Positions 63,964 through 64,000 of a stretch of 64,000 nucleotides of DNA are shown here, piece by piece. Both the position numbers and the translations under genes were made by a program. Position 1 is the stretch's first letter, and each line of letters begins with the position of its first letter. Source of the stretch: Klebsormidium nitens. Taxonomy: Eukaryota; Streptophyta; Klebsormidiophyceae; Klebsormidiales; Klebsormidiaceae. Under the pieces are notes generated by a model. It was not told the origin of the DNA. It searched no databases and was given only the letters and a program-made list of their open reading frames with translations. Where the stretch lies: contig DF237217.1 of NCBI GenBank assembly GCA_000708835.1, positions 53,188 through 117,187 on the forward strand, in the 5' to 3' direction.

Positions 63964-64000
63964 GCGAAGCGCTAGCAGATAACTCAACACACGTTACAAG

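Overview
The window looks like nuclear DNA from a green alga of the streptophyte (charophyte) type; Klebsormidium is my best guess. The evidence is spliced genes with GT-AG and some GC-AG introns, a plant-like ribosomal protein S21e, a plant-type B12D/MLRQ-like protein, a split class I/II aminotransferase, KDZ-like and LINE transposons, and introns packed with tandem repeats. The organism is an inference. All splice models were built by eye from splice signals, reading-frame phase and protein continuity.

Region 1 (1-8.5 kb) is mobile DNA. A KDZ-like DDE transposase with one in-frame stop (1-2295) is followed by a compact, intron-free cassette. The cassette holds an intact archaeo-eukaryotic primase (AEP)/SF3 helicase (2866-5754, -), a divergent small Cys/His/basic protein (5862-6221, +), a tyrosine recombinase cut by an assembly gap (6261-7123, -), an unknown protein (7384-7944, -) and a HIRAN-like protein (7990-8418, -). 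About a dozen TGATACA/TGTATCA repeats lie beyond the 3' end of the helicase gene.

Region 2 (9.5-28.9 kb) appears to hold one very large minus-strand gene. Nineteen exons with matching phases run from an ATG at 28851 to a stop at 9507. They encode about 1,850 residues: a low-complexity and acidic N-terminal half with duplicated exons and a zinc-finger-like exon, then an AEP primase, a zinc-binding segment, a D5-N domain and an SF3 helicase. It is a divergent relative of the 2.9-5.8 kb gene. Most of its introns are tandem arrays of a ~100-110 bp unit carrying TGACGTCA. Several frameshifts and one possible stop suggest decay or sequence error.

Region 3 (29-40 kb) has a probable 265-bp inverted-repeat element, a three-exon trypsin-like protease homologue with basic nuclear-type tails, tandemly duplicated exon/intron DNA at 34.3-37.2 kb, and a 798-nt locus whose two ends form a tRNA-like structure around a hairpin-rich ~700-nt insert.

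Region 4 (40-60 kb) holds ordinary cellular genes: an NSUN-family RNA m5C methyltransferase (-), RPS21e (+), a metallo-beta-lactamase-fold hydrolase (-), a PLP aminotransferase (+), a B12D/MLRQ-like protein (-) and a partial unknown gene (+). Region 5 (60.2-64 kb) is a degenerate LINE with a 2A-like motif ahead of its endonuclease.
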